Assembly: GCA_028673005.1 (NCBI GenBank)
Contig: CM054120.1
Span: 72,651,533 to 72,715,532 of the forward strand
Reading direction: 5' to 3'
Source: Tanypteryx hageni
Taxonomy: Eukaryota > Arthropoda > Insecta > Odonata > Petaluridae
DNA length: 64,000 nt
In this document: positions 48,737 to 56,753 of the stretch, piece by piece
How the letters are laid out: the number at the start of each line of letters is the position of its first letter
Position numbering within the stretch: the first letter of the stretch is position 1
Notes under the pieces: generated by a model
The model's database searches: none
Told to the model about the DNA's origin: nothing
Seen by the model: only the letters and a program-made list of their open reading frames with translations
Translations under genes and position numbers: made by a program

Positions 48737-49495
48737 TTAATACTGACGTTTTAAAAGCAATCTCCTCAAATAACCCAAATTGACAACGTCTGTTTCTTCC
48801 ACAGGATCTCTCACATTAGTCAGAGCATGTCCGCGTGCATCAAATTTATTCTTATTTAGCGTGATAGTGTTATTTGCAACATGATTTAGATGAACTGTTG
48901 AGCTTTCAAGCAAAGTCTTAAAATTAACAGCGTCACTTTCATCTTGAGGGTTTGATACGTTTGTTATCCGATGACTTTTCACATCTATCACACCGCTATC
49001 CATGATAACAGCATTCTGTAATTTTGTAAGCAAGGTCTTATAATTAACTGCATCATATTCATCCTGAGGATCATTCAAATCCGTTATTCGGGTTTTCTTT
49101 GCACTCGTAGTGTCTTTTGCTATTGTTATAGCATTTTGAAGCAAAAAACGTTTATTTACTACATCACCCTCATCTATTGGTTCTTTCGCACTTACGATTC
49201 TTCGTCCACCTGCTGAAATATAATGTCTCGTCGCTCCTGGTATTCGAAAGTCCACGTACTCTTTTGAGACAGCATCTCTAGGTTGAAGAGATTTGCCTAT
49301 ATTAGATATGCGACGATTGTCAGCATTTATTTGATGTTCAGTCAATGAAAGTGTGTTATCTCTCAAATATCCTTTTGTGACAGCATCATTGGTGTCTATA
49401 GGAGAAGCTAAATTTGTTAAACGATTTCCTAGCATATCATACGAATCCATCCTCCTTCTTCTCCTCAAAGAACGTCCAAACTTATCCACAGGCAT
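48737..49495 (-). CDS. Fibre/tail-fibre-like protein with six DAVN repeats, 252 aa
   Basis: ATG at 49495. After a basic leader (GRSLRRRRRMD) the protein is built from six ~35-residue repeats with the consensus I-x-N-x3-P-x-D-x2-D-A-V-N-x3-L (e.g. ITNVSNPQDESDAVNFKTLL, LTNVRDPVEETDVVNLGYL). This pattern is typical of trimeric receptor-binding fibres of phages and other dsDNA viruses, where the repeats form an interlocked beta structure. By analogy it would be a spike anchored at capsid vertices by its N-terminus. It lies in the minus-strand block with the packaging ATPase. Homology to any particular viral fibre cannot be proved from the sequence alone. Confidence 0.7.
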   Translation of the reverse strand: MPVDKFGRSLRRRRRMDSYDMLGNRLTNLASPIDTNDAVTKGYLRDNTLSLTEHQINADNRRISNIGKSLQPRDAVSKEYVDFRIPGATRHYISAGGRRIVSAKEPIDEGDVVNKRFLLQNAITIAKDTTSAKKTRITDLNDPQDEYDAVNYKTLLTKLQNAVIMDSGVIDVKSHRITNVSNPQDESDAVNFKTLLESSTVHLNHVANNTITLNKNKFDARGHALTNVRDPVEETDVVNLGYLRRLLLKRQY

Positions 49496-49529
49496 TATTT
49501 TACTGCGAAAGTAAAATCGCTATCATATC

Positions 49530-50306
49530 TTATATAATGATATCGCTATCTCTAAGCTCTTCTATGATGGCGACAATTTCATTGTCGTGACCTGAATGCC
49601 CCGAAGCCTTAGATGAAAGAATTAATTTAAGTCTGTCCACAAGTTCATTCGGGTCATCCCAATACTCAATGATAGGTTGTGAAACATCCATCCCTCGGCC
49701 TGCTGTAGAATTGGGAAACAATTTAGATATAATTTTTACGTACTTAGATCCTCGATTACTGTTTATCTTCTCCCGACTATTATATCCTCGTTTATGAGCA
49801 TTGGTATCTATTAATATTTGACGATAATTTTCCATATCCTTAGGCTTAACTTCATCCATTTTTGGTTTCGTCATAAATAAAAGCTCAAGCAGTCCCGGTG
49901 TCTCAACATAAGTCTTATCTCTCACGATGAGGTTTTCATCATCCATTTCAACAGGTGAATCTCCAATAAACCAATCAGTTCCGCTATATCTGACTCCAAA
50001 AGTACGATCTAATCTCTTATCATTGCTCATAACCAATTTAATGTAATTACTAAAAAGAGTTTTGTCTGGAGATTTTTCATCGGACTGTTTATTTACAGTA
50101 GGTTTGGAGATATTTTGAGATTTGGTTTGTCGCACGAGGTCATTTAAAGGATCAACAATTGGTTTAAATGACTGTGATAAAAAATCTTGTTCTGATCTCT
50201 GCGCTCTTTTTAAATTATTGTATTTCTCTCGGATATTATCACTTCTTTTAATGATTTCACGAGTCAGATCCTCTTCAGCTTTTCTCTTTCTTTTATCTTG
50301 AAACAT
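49530..50306 (-). CDS. Polinton-conserved protein of unknown function (DUF8207-like), 258 aa
   Basis: ATG at 50306. Residues 1-45 are a charged coiled-coil-like leader (KRKRKAEEDLTREIIKRSD). The C-terminal two thirds carry blocks widespread in arthropod Polinton proteins: a FGVRYSGTDWFIGDSPV segment, TPGLLELLF, YRQILIDTNAHKRGY, GSKYVKIISKLFP, and a terminal YWDDPNELVDRLKLIL followed by GHDNEIVAIIEELR. I believe this domain is catalogued as DUF8207, from memory only. Its role is unknown; proximity to the ATPase and fibre suggests a virion or packaging function. Confidence 0.75.
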   Translation of the reverse strand: MFQDKRKRKAEEDLTREIIKRSDNIREKYNNLKRAQRSEQDFLSQSFKPIVDPLNDLVRQTKSQNISKPTVNKQSDEKSPDKTLFSNYIKLVMSNDKRLDRTFGVRYSGTDWFIGDSPVEMDDENLIVRDKTYVETPGLLELLFMTKPKMDEVKPKDMENYRQILIDTNAHKRGYNSREKINSNRGSKYVKIISKLFPNSTAGRGMDVSQPIIEYWDDPNELVDRLKLILSSKASGHSGHDNEIVAIIEELRDSDIII

Positions 50307-50340
50307 ATCGGTTTAATTACCCTGTAAACACTGAATGAAC

Positions 50341-51036
50341 CTATGAAATGTTATGTGGTTTTATAAAAGAATCAAACATTTTTCTATAGCGTCCCTTATT
50401 AATATCACATTCTTTATCTATTACCATAAAGCCATATTTATCCCTCCAACACTCCATGCATATGTTCTTAAATTGCGCAAAGGTCATATCCGTATTTACA
50501 TGATCATCATAAATATGCTTGAGATTTAATTCATCCTGCTTAAAAAGTATAATCAAATTTACATTATCCCGTATCAATTGCTTCGGAACTTTTGAATAAG
50601 TCTGAGCAAGATAAAAACAATCAATCATCTTGTGCCGACCACTGCTAAAATATATTCTCATATTATCTTGCTTTTCACAAGAAATGTCATCAAATATAAA
50701 TACAGAGTGCGGTCTTACATCATCTATATTTACAACTCCTTTGTTGTCTTTGAAAAAGAAGTGTCCAATTTCAGGAACTAAGGAAAGAATATTTTGCAGA
50801 AATAAATATTTTGGTTGATTCAACGACTTACTGTATAAATACACGTTTTCATACTTTAGCCCATTTGTCTCTGTGAGAAGATTAATTATTACATTTGTTT
50901 TACCAGAATTAGATGGACCGCAAACAATGCAGCGGATACTTTCAGGAAGCAAGGGACCATGCCTCTCGCGCGGTTTACATTCATCAAACGAGAATGTACC
51001 TATCGGGAGCTTTTCGCACTGTTCCTCTACCTCCAT
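50341..51036 (-). CDS. FtsK/HerA-type genome-packaging ATPase
   Basis: 231 residues from ATG 51036. Walker A GPSNSGKT at 40-47, Walker B SVFIFDD at 111-117, and a downstream S-S-G-R-H segment followed by YLAQTYSKVPKQLIRDNVN that fits sensor/arginine-finger regions of the A32-like packaging ATPases. It would power loading of the linear genome into the capsid. It is divergent from the PLA2 gene, with 65 bp between start codons, so a bidirectional promoter is likely. Confidence 0.92.
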   Translation of the reverse strand: MEVEEQCEKLPIGTFSFDECKPRERHGPLLPESIRCIVCGPSNSGKTNVIINLLTETNGLKYENVYLYSKSLNQPKYLFLQNILSLVPEIGHFFFKDNKGVVNIDDVRPHSVFIFDDISCEKQDNMRIYFSSGRHKMIDCFYLAQTYSKVPKQLIRDNVNLIILFKQDELNLKHIYDDHVNTDMTFAQFKNICMECWRDKYGFMVIDKECDINKGRYRKMFDSFIKPHNIS

Positions 51037-51101
51037 TATAATGATATTCTTTCCACCGTGAGTTTAAATAAATAGCAAAACAAACTTTCTACCACATTAG
51101 T

Positions 51102-51869
51102 ATGAGTCGGTACGCATCTGGAAAAGGACTGGTGAATAGTGTCATTAATAAGTTACCATTTGAGCTTCATTTACCAGGGTACCAATTCTGTGGTCCAGGG
51201 ACGAAATTAAAACAACGTCTTGCAAGAGGAGATCAAGGTATAAATCCACTAGATGCTTATTGTAAACAACACGACATAGCATACTCTAAATCTAAAGATT
51301 TATCTGATAGACATAAAGCCGACCTCGATCTAGCCGAAAAGGCTTGGCAACGTGTAAAATCAAAAGACGCGAGTTTAGGTGAAAAGATATCTGCAGGTAT
51401 AGTTACGAATATAATGAAAGCAAAAGTGAAGGTGGGTAGTGGAACTAGAAAGTCTAACTGTTTTAGAAATATCATGCGGAGAGCTCGAGTAGCAATGAAA
51501 AACTTGAAAAATAAAAACCTCAATCAGGCTGCTAAATTAACACTTAATGTTATTCGAAGGGATGTGAAAAAGAAAAGGAGTAAATATACTACGCCTAGAG
51601 TTATACCAATTCCAAAGACTGGAGGAATTATCCCACTAATACCTTTATTTGCAGGGTTGTCAGCATTAGGTGGTTTGGCAGGTGGTGCATCAGGTATAAT
51701 AAAAGCTGCTTCTGAGGCAAATGCCGCAAAAAAGAGATTGGAAGAATCGAAAAGACATAATGCTAGAATGGAAGCAATAGCGTTGCGTGGGAAAGGGCTC
51801 TATATGAAACCATATAAGAAGGGATTAGGCTTATACATTTCACCACCGAATAAAAAAAAAAACTTTTAA
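51102..51869 (+). CDS. Phospholipase A2-domain core protein, 255 aa
   Basis: Residues 20-80 form a parvovirus-VP1-type PLA2 fold: calcium loop Y27-x2-C-G-P-G33, catalytic H57-D58 in CKQHDIAY, and partner aspartates D74/D76. In viruses such domains breach endosomal membranes during entry. The C-terminal half is basic, then has a Gly/Ala-rich hydrophobic segment (about 175-205: IIPLIPLFAGLSALGGLAGG), resembling minor core or membrane-lytic capsid proteins. Residues 228-232, LRGKG, fit the adenain-type cleavage consensus [MIL]-x-G-x|G. The ORF ends inside an A11 run, and the protease frame continues directly beyond, one base out of phase, hinting at a polyprotein. Confidence 0.85.
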   Translation: MSRYASGKGLVNSVINKLPFELHLPGYQFCGPGTKLKQRLARGDQGINPLDAYCKQHDIAYSKSKDLSDRHKADLDLAEKAWQRVKSKDASLGEKISAGIVTNIMKAKVKVGSGTRKSNCFRNIMRRARVAMKNLKNKNLNQAAKLTLNVIRRDVKKKRSKYTTPRVIPIPKTGGIIPLIPLFAGLSALGGLAGGASGIIKAASEANAAKKRLEESKRHNARMEAIALRGKGLYMKPYKKGLGLYISPPNKKKNF

Positions 51870-52249
51870 GTAGGTTACCTAAGAGAGCGCTCTCCAATTT
51901 TGATCTACTTCACTATGTTAAGAAGTTAAATATTCCAAATTTTCGAGGCGTATTTATGAGAGACGGATTGCCTTTACGATCGCCGTGGTCTAATGAGAGT
52001 GGTATTGTAAATTTGGATGACTCTGATGGGGCGGGAACACATTGGGTGTGTTACAGAAAAACGGGCAAACATGTTGATTACTTTGACAGTTTTGGAAATC
52101 TTCCACCACCTACAGAACTCCTAAATTATTTTAAAAATAGCACGATTCATTATAACAGAGATAGATATCAGAAAACAAAAGCTGTAAATTGCGGTCATTT
52201 ATGTTTAAAATTTTTGAATAAAGATGCAAACATCTGGAATTGTAATTAG
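51854..52249 (+). CDS. Adenain-like cysteine protease (N-terminus unresolved)
   Basis: From ATG 51956 the protein has 97 residues with the triad H29 (GTHWV), D44 (YFDSFGN) and C79 (NCGHLC), plus an oxyanion-type Q72; this is the C5/Ulp1-like protease that matures capsid proteins. Conserved-looking sequence (NFDLLHYVKKLNIPNFRGVF) lies upstream of that ATG in the same frame, which is open back to 51854 with no ATG. The enzyme is therefore either translated as a fusion with the PLA2 protein through the A11 tract, starts at a non-AUG codon, or has lost its start through a one-base slip. The start given is the frame opening, not a confirmed initiation site. Confidence 0.85.
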   Translation, partial: KKKLLSRLPKRALSNFDLLHYVKKLNIPNFRGVFMRDGLPLRSPWSNESGIVNLDDSDGAGTHWVCYRKTGKHVDYFDSFGNLPPPTELLNYFKNSTIHYNRDRYQKTKAVNCGHLCLKFLNKDANIWNCN

Positions 52250-52251
52250 TC

Positions 52252-52935
52252 ATGTCTTGGACGTTAACGTTTACGGGTAAAACATCCACTCTTAATGCTG
52301 ATTATTTTCCCGAGATCACCTTGGATGCTGATCAAAATTATAGCATAGGATGTGTGAGTTTAGAAACTTATTATACAATACCTAACGTGTTCGATGGGAA
52401 CAATATCTTCCACTATGGAAGCGGAAATTCTGTGGTAATACCAACAGGAACATATGAAATTGATGATTTAAACGAATATTTACAAAGTGTTTTAGGAAAA
52501 GATGCAATAAAGATCGAAGCAAATAATAATACTTTACGTTCAGCATTGACTTGTAACTTTGAGGTGGATTTTACTAAACATGGTTCGATAGCATCACTTC
52601 TCGGATTTGCGAAGAGAAAATTGGAAGCAAAAGTAAGACACATATCAGACAATATTGTAGACGTTTTTCACGTAAATGACATTCTTATCGAATGTAACAT
52701 TGTAGAAGGTTCGTATAAAAACGGTGAGAATGTGCATATATTACATCAGTTTTTTCCTGAAGTTCCACCGGGGTATAAAATAATAGAAAGACCTAGTGAG
52801 ATAATTTATTTGCCTGTGAATACCAGAACGATAAACAACATCACTCTCAGATTGTTAGATCAAAACGGAAATCCAGTAGACTTCCGCAACGAAACTATTA
52901 CAATTAGATTACATTTAAAGGAAAATGGGTCTTGA
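52252..52935 (+). CDS. Minor capsid protein (penton-like single jelly roll), 227 aa
   Basis: ATG at 52252, 2 nt after the protease stop. Strand-rich throughout, with the blocks characteristic of the Polinton minor capsid protein: IPTGTYEIDDLNEYL (about 62-76), SIASLLGF (about 112-119), HQFFPEVPPGYKIIERP (about 165-181) and IYLPVNTRTINNITLRLLDQ towards the end, closing TIRLHLKENGS. It is expected to form pentameric vertices that carry the fibre. Its last bases overlap the start of a small ORF. Confidence 0.85.
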   Translation: MSWTLTFTGKTSTLNADYFPEITLDADQNYSIGCVSLETYYTIPNVFDGNNIFHYGSGNSVVIPTGTYEIDDLNEYLQSVLGKDAIKIEANNNTLRSALTCNFEVDFTKHGSIASLLGFAKRKLEAKVRHISDNIVDVFHVNDILIECNIVEGSYKNGENVHILHQFFPEVPPGYKIIERPSEIIYLPVNTRTINNITLRLLDQNGNPVDFRNETITIRLHLKENGS

Positions 52936-53074
52936 TTTTACTCGAAATCCTTATAATCGCGGTGCGGCGATGAGATGGATTAGTACACCACGTACTGCTA
53001 AACCGTTATCATCTAATAACATACAGTTTCTAGAATCTCTCGGGTTCCGTCTGCATCCGAAATGGATATATTAA
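52925..53074 (+). CDS. 49-residue overlapping ORF between minor and major capsid genes
   Basis: ATG 52925 to TAA 53074, in a different frame from both neighbours. It overlaps the last 11 nt of the penton gene and the first 13 nt of the MCP gene. The peptide has an R-G-A-A-M-R-W-I-S-T-P-R core and ends with a FLESLGFRLHPKW stretch. The double overlap fills the gap between two capsid genes exactly, as expected for a compact virus-like cluster. It could be a small virion protein; no family is recognised. Confidence 0.6.
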   Translation: MGLDFTRNPYNRGAAMRWISTPRTAKPLSSNNIQFLESLGFRLHPKWIY

Positions 53075-54273
53075 ATATAGACTCCAGTGCGCGTTATGAT
53101 GAATCAATAACTTCCATCGAGTACCATACTCATCATCCTTACACACAATCAAAGTTCGATTACAATGATGAAATTCGTATGGTAGTTCAAAATCAATCTG
53201 ATTTTATTCTTCCAAGTCAAAGTCACATCTATATAGAAGGTCATATTACTAATGAAGATGGATCCGGTATAGCATCAACCACCACGCTTGTAAATAATGC
53301 TTTCTATCATCTTTTTTCTGAGGCTCGTTATTGTTTAAATGGTGCTGAAATAGACAGCGTGAGAAATCCAGGAGTTACCTGCACTCTCAAGGGTTATGTT
53401 TCACTAACAGATAGTACATCGAAAGGATTACTAAATGCAGGATGGGTTATCCCCGGAAAGTCGAGCGAGGTATTGGAAGATGGGAATTTTAACGTTTGTA
53501 TCCCGCTGAATACAATGTTTGGGTTAATGGAAGATAATGATAAGATTTTTATCAACGGAAATCATGAACTCATTTTAATCAGAGCACGCACTGATGATAA
53601 CTGCTACGTATCTACCAATAATGTGAAAGCTAAAATTACAATTGATAAAATTTGTTGGAGAATTCCATATGTTACAGTATCCGATAAGCAGAAATTACTT
53701 TTACTCAAACGTATTGATCAAAATAAACCTATTCAGATAACGTATCGACGCTGGAAACTTTCATCCTACCCAGAATTACCGAGAAGTGAAAAACAGACTT
53801 GGGTCGTAAAGACAACCTCTCAGTTTGGTAAACCTCGTTATGTTATATTCGCATTTCAAACATCACGGAATAATATTGTACAGCGGGATAGCAGTGTTTT
53901 CGACCACTGTAATTTAAGAGGCATTCAAGTTTTTCTCAATAATAAAAGTTTCCCCTACGATGTATTAGATTTAAATTTTAGCAAGGGGCAGATAGCTGAG
54001 CTTTACAATATGTACGCAAAATTTCAGAAATCATATTATGGAAATGAACCAAAACCTTTGTTGTCACGTGATCAATTCGTTAATATCGCACCTATCGCAG
54101 TCATTGATTGTTCGAAGCAAGATGAATCAATCACTTCAGGTGCTGTAGACGTTAGAGTAGACTTCGAATCAGAAACAAATTTCCTATCTAGAACTAGCGC
54201 TCATTGCTTAGTGATCAGTGATGAGTCATTTTGGTATGATCCGCTGACTGGCTCAGTGAAATTTGCAGGATGA
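53062..54273 (+). CDS. Major capsid protein (double jelly roll type), 403 aa
   Basis: ATG at 53062. The N-terminus (SIEYHTHHPYTQSKFDYNDEIRM) and the QSHIYIEGHI, NAFYHLFSEARYCLNG and IDSVRNPGVTCTLKGYVS blocks identify the Polinton PY-type major capsid protein. Beta-rich sequence continues to RYVIFAFQTSRNN (about 270) and a second jelly-roll half (about 290-400). The length is at the low end of the double-jelly-roll class and matches Polinton homologues. Trimers would form pseudo-hexameric capsomers. No disruption is visible. Confidence 0.9.
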   Translation: MDILNIDSSARYDESITSIEYHTHHPYTQSKFDYNDEIRMVVQNQSDFILPSQSHIYIEGHITNEDGSGIASTTTLVNNAFYHLFSEARYCLNGAEIDSVRNPGVTCTLKGYVSLTDSTSKGLLNAGWVIPGKSSEVLEDGNFNVCIPLNTMFGLMEDNDKIFINGNHELILIRARTDDNCYVSTNNVKAKITIDKICWRIPYVTVSDKQKLLLLKRIDQNKPIQITYRRWKLSSYPELPRSEKQTWVVKTTSQFGKPRYVIFAFQTSRNNIVQRDSSVFDHCNLRGIQVFLNNKSFPYDVLDLNFSKGQIAELYNMYAKFQKSYYGNEPKPLLSRDQFVNIAPIAVIDCSKQDESITSGAVDVRVDFESETNFLSRTSAHCLVISDESFWYDPLTGSVKFAG

Positions 54274-54314
54274 TAAATATAGTGCGATGATACTTTCCAC
54301 CATCAGTAGCAAAC

Positions 54315-55046
54315 ATGAATTCAGCTATTGTTGACTTCAATCTTGACAAAGATGCATCGGGACGTTTTTTGTTGCGAGAATTATCCATAATCTCATTAAA
54401 CACCTTTGCAAGTCAACATTGGATTTTTAAAACGCCTAAGTTGGAAAATCATTCAAATAGCGTCAATGTATGGACCACGCAAGAGTATCATGCTATAGAT
54501 GAGCATATTGGCGATGTGGAATATGATATGGCAGAATACATATTGAAGGAATATACAAGGCCATTCGATTACATCTTTACTAAAGGAGTGGAAAAGTGTA
54601 AATTTCTAAGAAAGGCCATCCATTCGCAAATTAAAAATGTCTATAACTTAGATGACTTCGACTGCCCTGCACTAGAGAAGCTGAATAAGAGAATTGGTAC
54701 TGAGTGTATTTACCATTTTCGAATAGATATGCCAGATATTTGCTCCCACAGTCGGGCATTTTCTCTCGCTGAATGGTGTCGTCTCAATTTAAGTGACATT
54801 AATTTATTGGAAAGAAGTGCACGCATAAAGACATTCAAGGAATGGAAGAATACATCGGTGTCTCCTGAGAATCTCGCCGAAGCCGGAATGGTGTACTGCT
54901 GCGGAACATACGATACAGTTCAATGTGTTTACTGCGGATTGCGGATGACACAGTGGCGTGAAGGTGATGTACCACTAGATGATCACAGAAGAGAAAAACG
55001 CAATTGTATCATGTTTGGTTTTTCATGTTGTGATGAAACTGATTAA
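54315..55046 (+). CDS. BIR-domain (IAP-like) protein with N-terminal Polinton-associated domain, 243 aa
   Basis: ATG at 54315. Residues 169-234 form a BIR domain: R170...T173-F174-x2-W177, P184-x2-L-A-x-A-G191, then zinc ligands C204-x2-C207-x16-H224-x6-C231, an exact BIR spacing. Baculoviral IAP repeats bind caspases or IAP antagonists, so an anti-apoptotic role in the host cytosol is likely by family. No RING finger follows; the protein ends 12 residues after the last ligand. Residues 1-150 are a separate domain with RELSIISL, HWIFKTP, W-x6-YHAIDEHIGDVEYDM and a late DFDCPALEKLNK, resembling a small protein family seen in arthropod mobile elements. Its fold is unknown; an exonuclease-like start is possible but lacks clear DEDD residues. 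It is the last gene before the right end, followed by AATAAA. Confidence 0.85.
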   Translation: MNSAIVDFNLDKDASGRFLLRELSIISLNTFASQHWIFKTPKLENHSNSVNVWTTQEYHAIDEHIGDVEYDMAEYILKEYTRPFDYIFTKGVEKCKFLRKAIHSQIKNVYNLDDFDCPALEKLNKRIGTECIYHFRIDMPDICSHSRAFSLAEWCRLNLSDINLLERSARIKTFKEWKNTSVSPENLAEAGMVYCCGTYDTVQCVYCGLRMTQWREGDVPLDDHRREKRNCIMFGFSCCDETD

Positions 55047-55078
55047 GAATGCATTTTTTGTCAAGATGATATTGATTG

Positions 55079-55084
55079 AATAAA
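55079..55084 (+). terminator. Polyadenylation signal of the BIR gene
   Basis: AATAAA 33 nt after the stop codon, with a second AATAAA within 10 nt and a T-rich, GT-containing stretch (CATGTTTTATTT) downstream. Confidence 0.65.
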
Positions 55085-55383
55085 AAAATAAATCGATTTT
55101 TAAAATTTTATCATGTTTTATTTACTTGATAAAACCCATCCCGACCGTAGAGGTCAATAACCTATCCTTATCCATTTTATTTCACCTCCCAATCAACCTT
55201 CGACAAGTTAAGACCTGCTGATTCCTCGAGAGAGTTTCTCATACGTTGAATCATTTAGATCTGAGATTCGATAGAGGACAGAGGTGCACATAAATCTTCT
55301 ACGCATCAAAACGCTCTCCAAAGGTAATGGATATAATTAATATTTGATATTATTAGTATATTATAAATCTAAGAAATTATTGA
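55085..55383. other. Right subterminal spacer
   Basis: No gene. 55083-55190 is the imperfect mirror image of about 41107-41207 on the left. A GGTAATGG near 55325 and TTTCAG at 55401-55406 could be splice signals of a short transcript into the next ORF, but no upstream ATG joins in frame. Confidence 0.5.
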
Positions 55384-55620
55384 TTGGAAAACAATTACAT
55401 TTCAGTTAAGGACTTAAAACAACTTGCAATTATACATAAAGTTGGGTCAGTTATTCGGACCTATCATGAACATAATTGGAAGTGGGTCAAGAGACCAGAT
55501 CTGAAATTTATACCTATTGATTACATTGAATTGTATCATCCGCATGATATGGAAGATATGACGACTACATGTCACGAAATACAAAAAATGGAAGAATGGT
55601 ATGAGAGGGAACGACAATAA
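55384..55620 (+). CDS. Questionable orphan ORF, 78 aa
   Basis: Open from a TTG at 55384 to TAA 55618-55620; the first ATG in frame is late (residue 55). It is preceded by a plausible 3' splice site (TTACATTTCAG). The peptide is hydrophilic and rich in H, Y and W (VRTYHEHNWKWVKRP, then CHEIQKMEEWYERE). No family recognised. It may be the second exon of a small end gene, a remnant, or chance. Confidence 0.3.
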   Translation: MENNYISVKDLKQLAIIHKVGSVIRTYHEHNWKWVKRPDLKFIPIDYIELYHPHDMEDMTTTCHEIQKMEEWYERERQ

Positions 55621-55668
55621 ACATGATCTGCCTACTCGATGTTGTTTCATTTTGAATCATTTCAACCG

Positions 55669-56747
55669 TCCCCACCCCACTCAGAACCGGTTTTTCTTTA
55701 CCTAAAAGTTGGTGACCTACTTAGCTCGTCGAAAACCTGCTTAGAAGGGTAAACGACCGACCGAAGACACGCTCTGAGGAGAAACCAAAACACACGCAGA
55801 TGTAAATATTGGAAGGCCCTATCCCCTCCACGGGTCAACGACTGGCGCAGAAGCGAAAGGGTCATTCAACTTTCACTTGGCTACACCATATCGCACTAAC
55901 TCATACCAAACAGGTAAACATTGCGAATATCAACAATAACGCAAAACCAGTACCATTACCTTACACAATATCAACCCCATTCGAATATAAAAACACGCAA
56001 TGACCGAAACAGGCCTATCACTAGGTCAATGACTCTGCAAAATCACATCTTTACACTTCATCACACACCTCTATCATACCCACAACAAGGCCAATGACCG
56101 AAACAAACCTACCACTTGGTCAATGACTCTGCAAAATCACATCTTTACACATACACACCTCAAACATGTAAACATTGCGAAAATTAGGGTCAACGAATGA
56201 CGCAGAAGCGAAAGGGTCATTCAACTTCCATGCGAATATCAACAATAACGCAAAACCAGTACCATTACCTTACACAATATCACATCATTCCACAACATCA
56301 TCGCTAAACACACGCCAAATCACACCTGAATCATACACACAACCAGACCAATGACCACACTAACGCAAAACCAATACCATTACCTTACACAATATCACAT
56401 CATTCCACTACATCATCGCTAAACACACACAGAATCACACCTTAATCATACACACAACCAGACCAATGACCTACGACAAGGACTTACGCAGAACTCAACA
56501 CGGTCAGTTCACACACGTATTCGCCAATTCAATATTCGCCAATTCACAGACTAGGTTGTCCCAATCCCCGCTTTTTAACAAAATCCCACCTACATCATAC
56601 ACACTACCAGGCCAATGACCCAACCAGACCTACGACAAGGTCAATGACTTACGCAGAACACAACACAGTCCACGTATAGGTCAGTTCACACACGTATTCG
56701 CCAATTCATGGTCAAGGTTGTCCCAAAAGCCGCTTTTTATTCCTACT
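55669..56747 (-). repeat. Polinton right terminal inverted repeat (1079 bp)
   Basis: Reverse complement of 39841-41010 apart from the single-copy state of the 91 bp segment and scattered substitutions. Ends CCTACT, mirror of the AGTAGG start. Confidence 0.95.
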
Positions 56748-56753
56748 ACCGAT
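56748..56753 (+). other. Polinton target site duplication, right
   Basis: ACCGAT directly after the element, continuing into ATTTACCAAAAACAAATCAG of the array unit. Confidence 0.95.

Larger units (their letters stand above)
39841..56747 (+). mobile_element. Polinton/Maverick element, 16.9 kb, full length
   Basis: Bounded by >1 kb terminal inverted repeats starting AGTAGG and ending CCTACT, with a 6 bp target duplication (ACCGAT), both hallmarks of Polintons. It carries the family's core genes (POLB, integrase, packaging ATPase, cysteine protease, minor and major capsid proteins). Gene order from the left: orphan (-), PPP1R15-like (+), orphan (+), small pre-POLB protein (+), POLB (+), integrase, fibre, DUF8207-like and ATPase (all -), then PLA2/core, protease, penton, 49-aa ORF, MCP and BIR protein (all +). 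Several lesions (POLB stop, integrase frameshift, PLA2/protease frame break) suggest it is no longer autonomous unless they are sequence errors. Confidence 0.97.

Noticed and set aside
51257..51523. 88-codon minus-strand ORF opposite the PLA2 gene
   Set aside because: Antisense of a well-supported coding frame, without promoter or homology signals.
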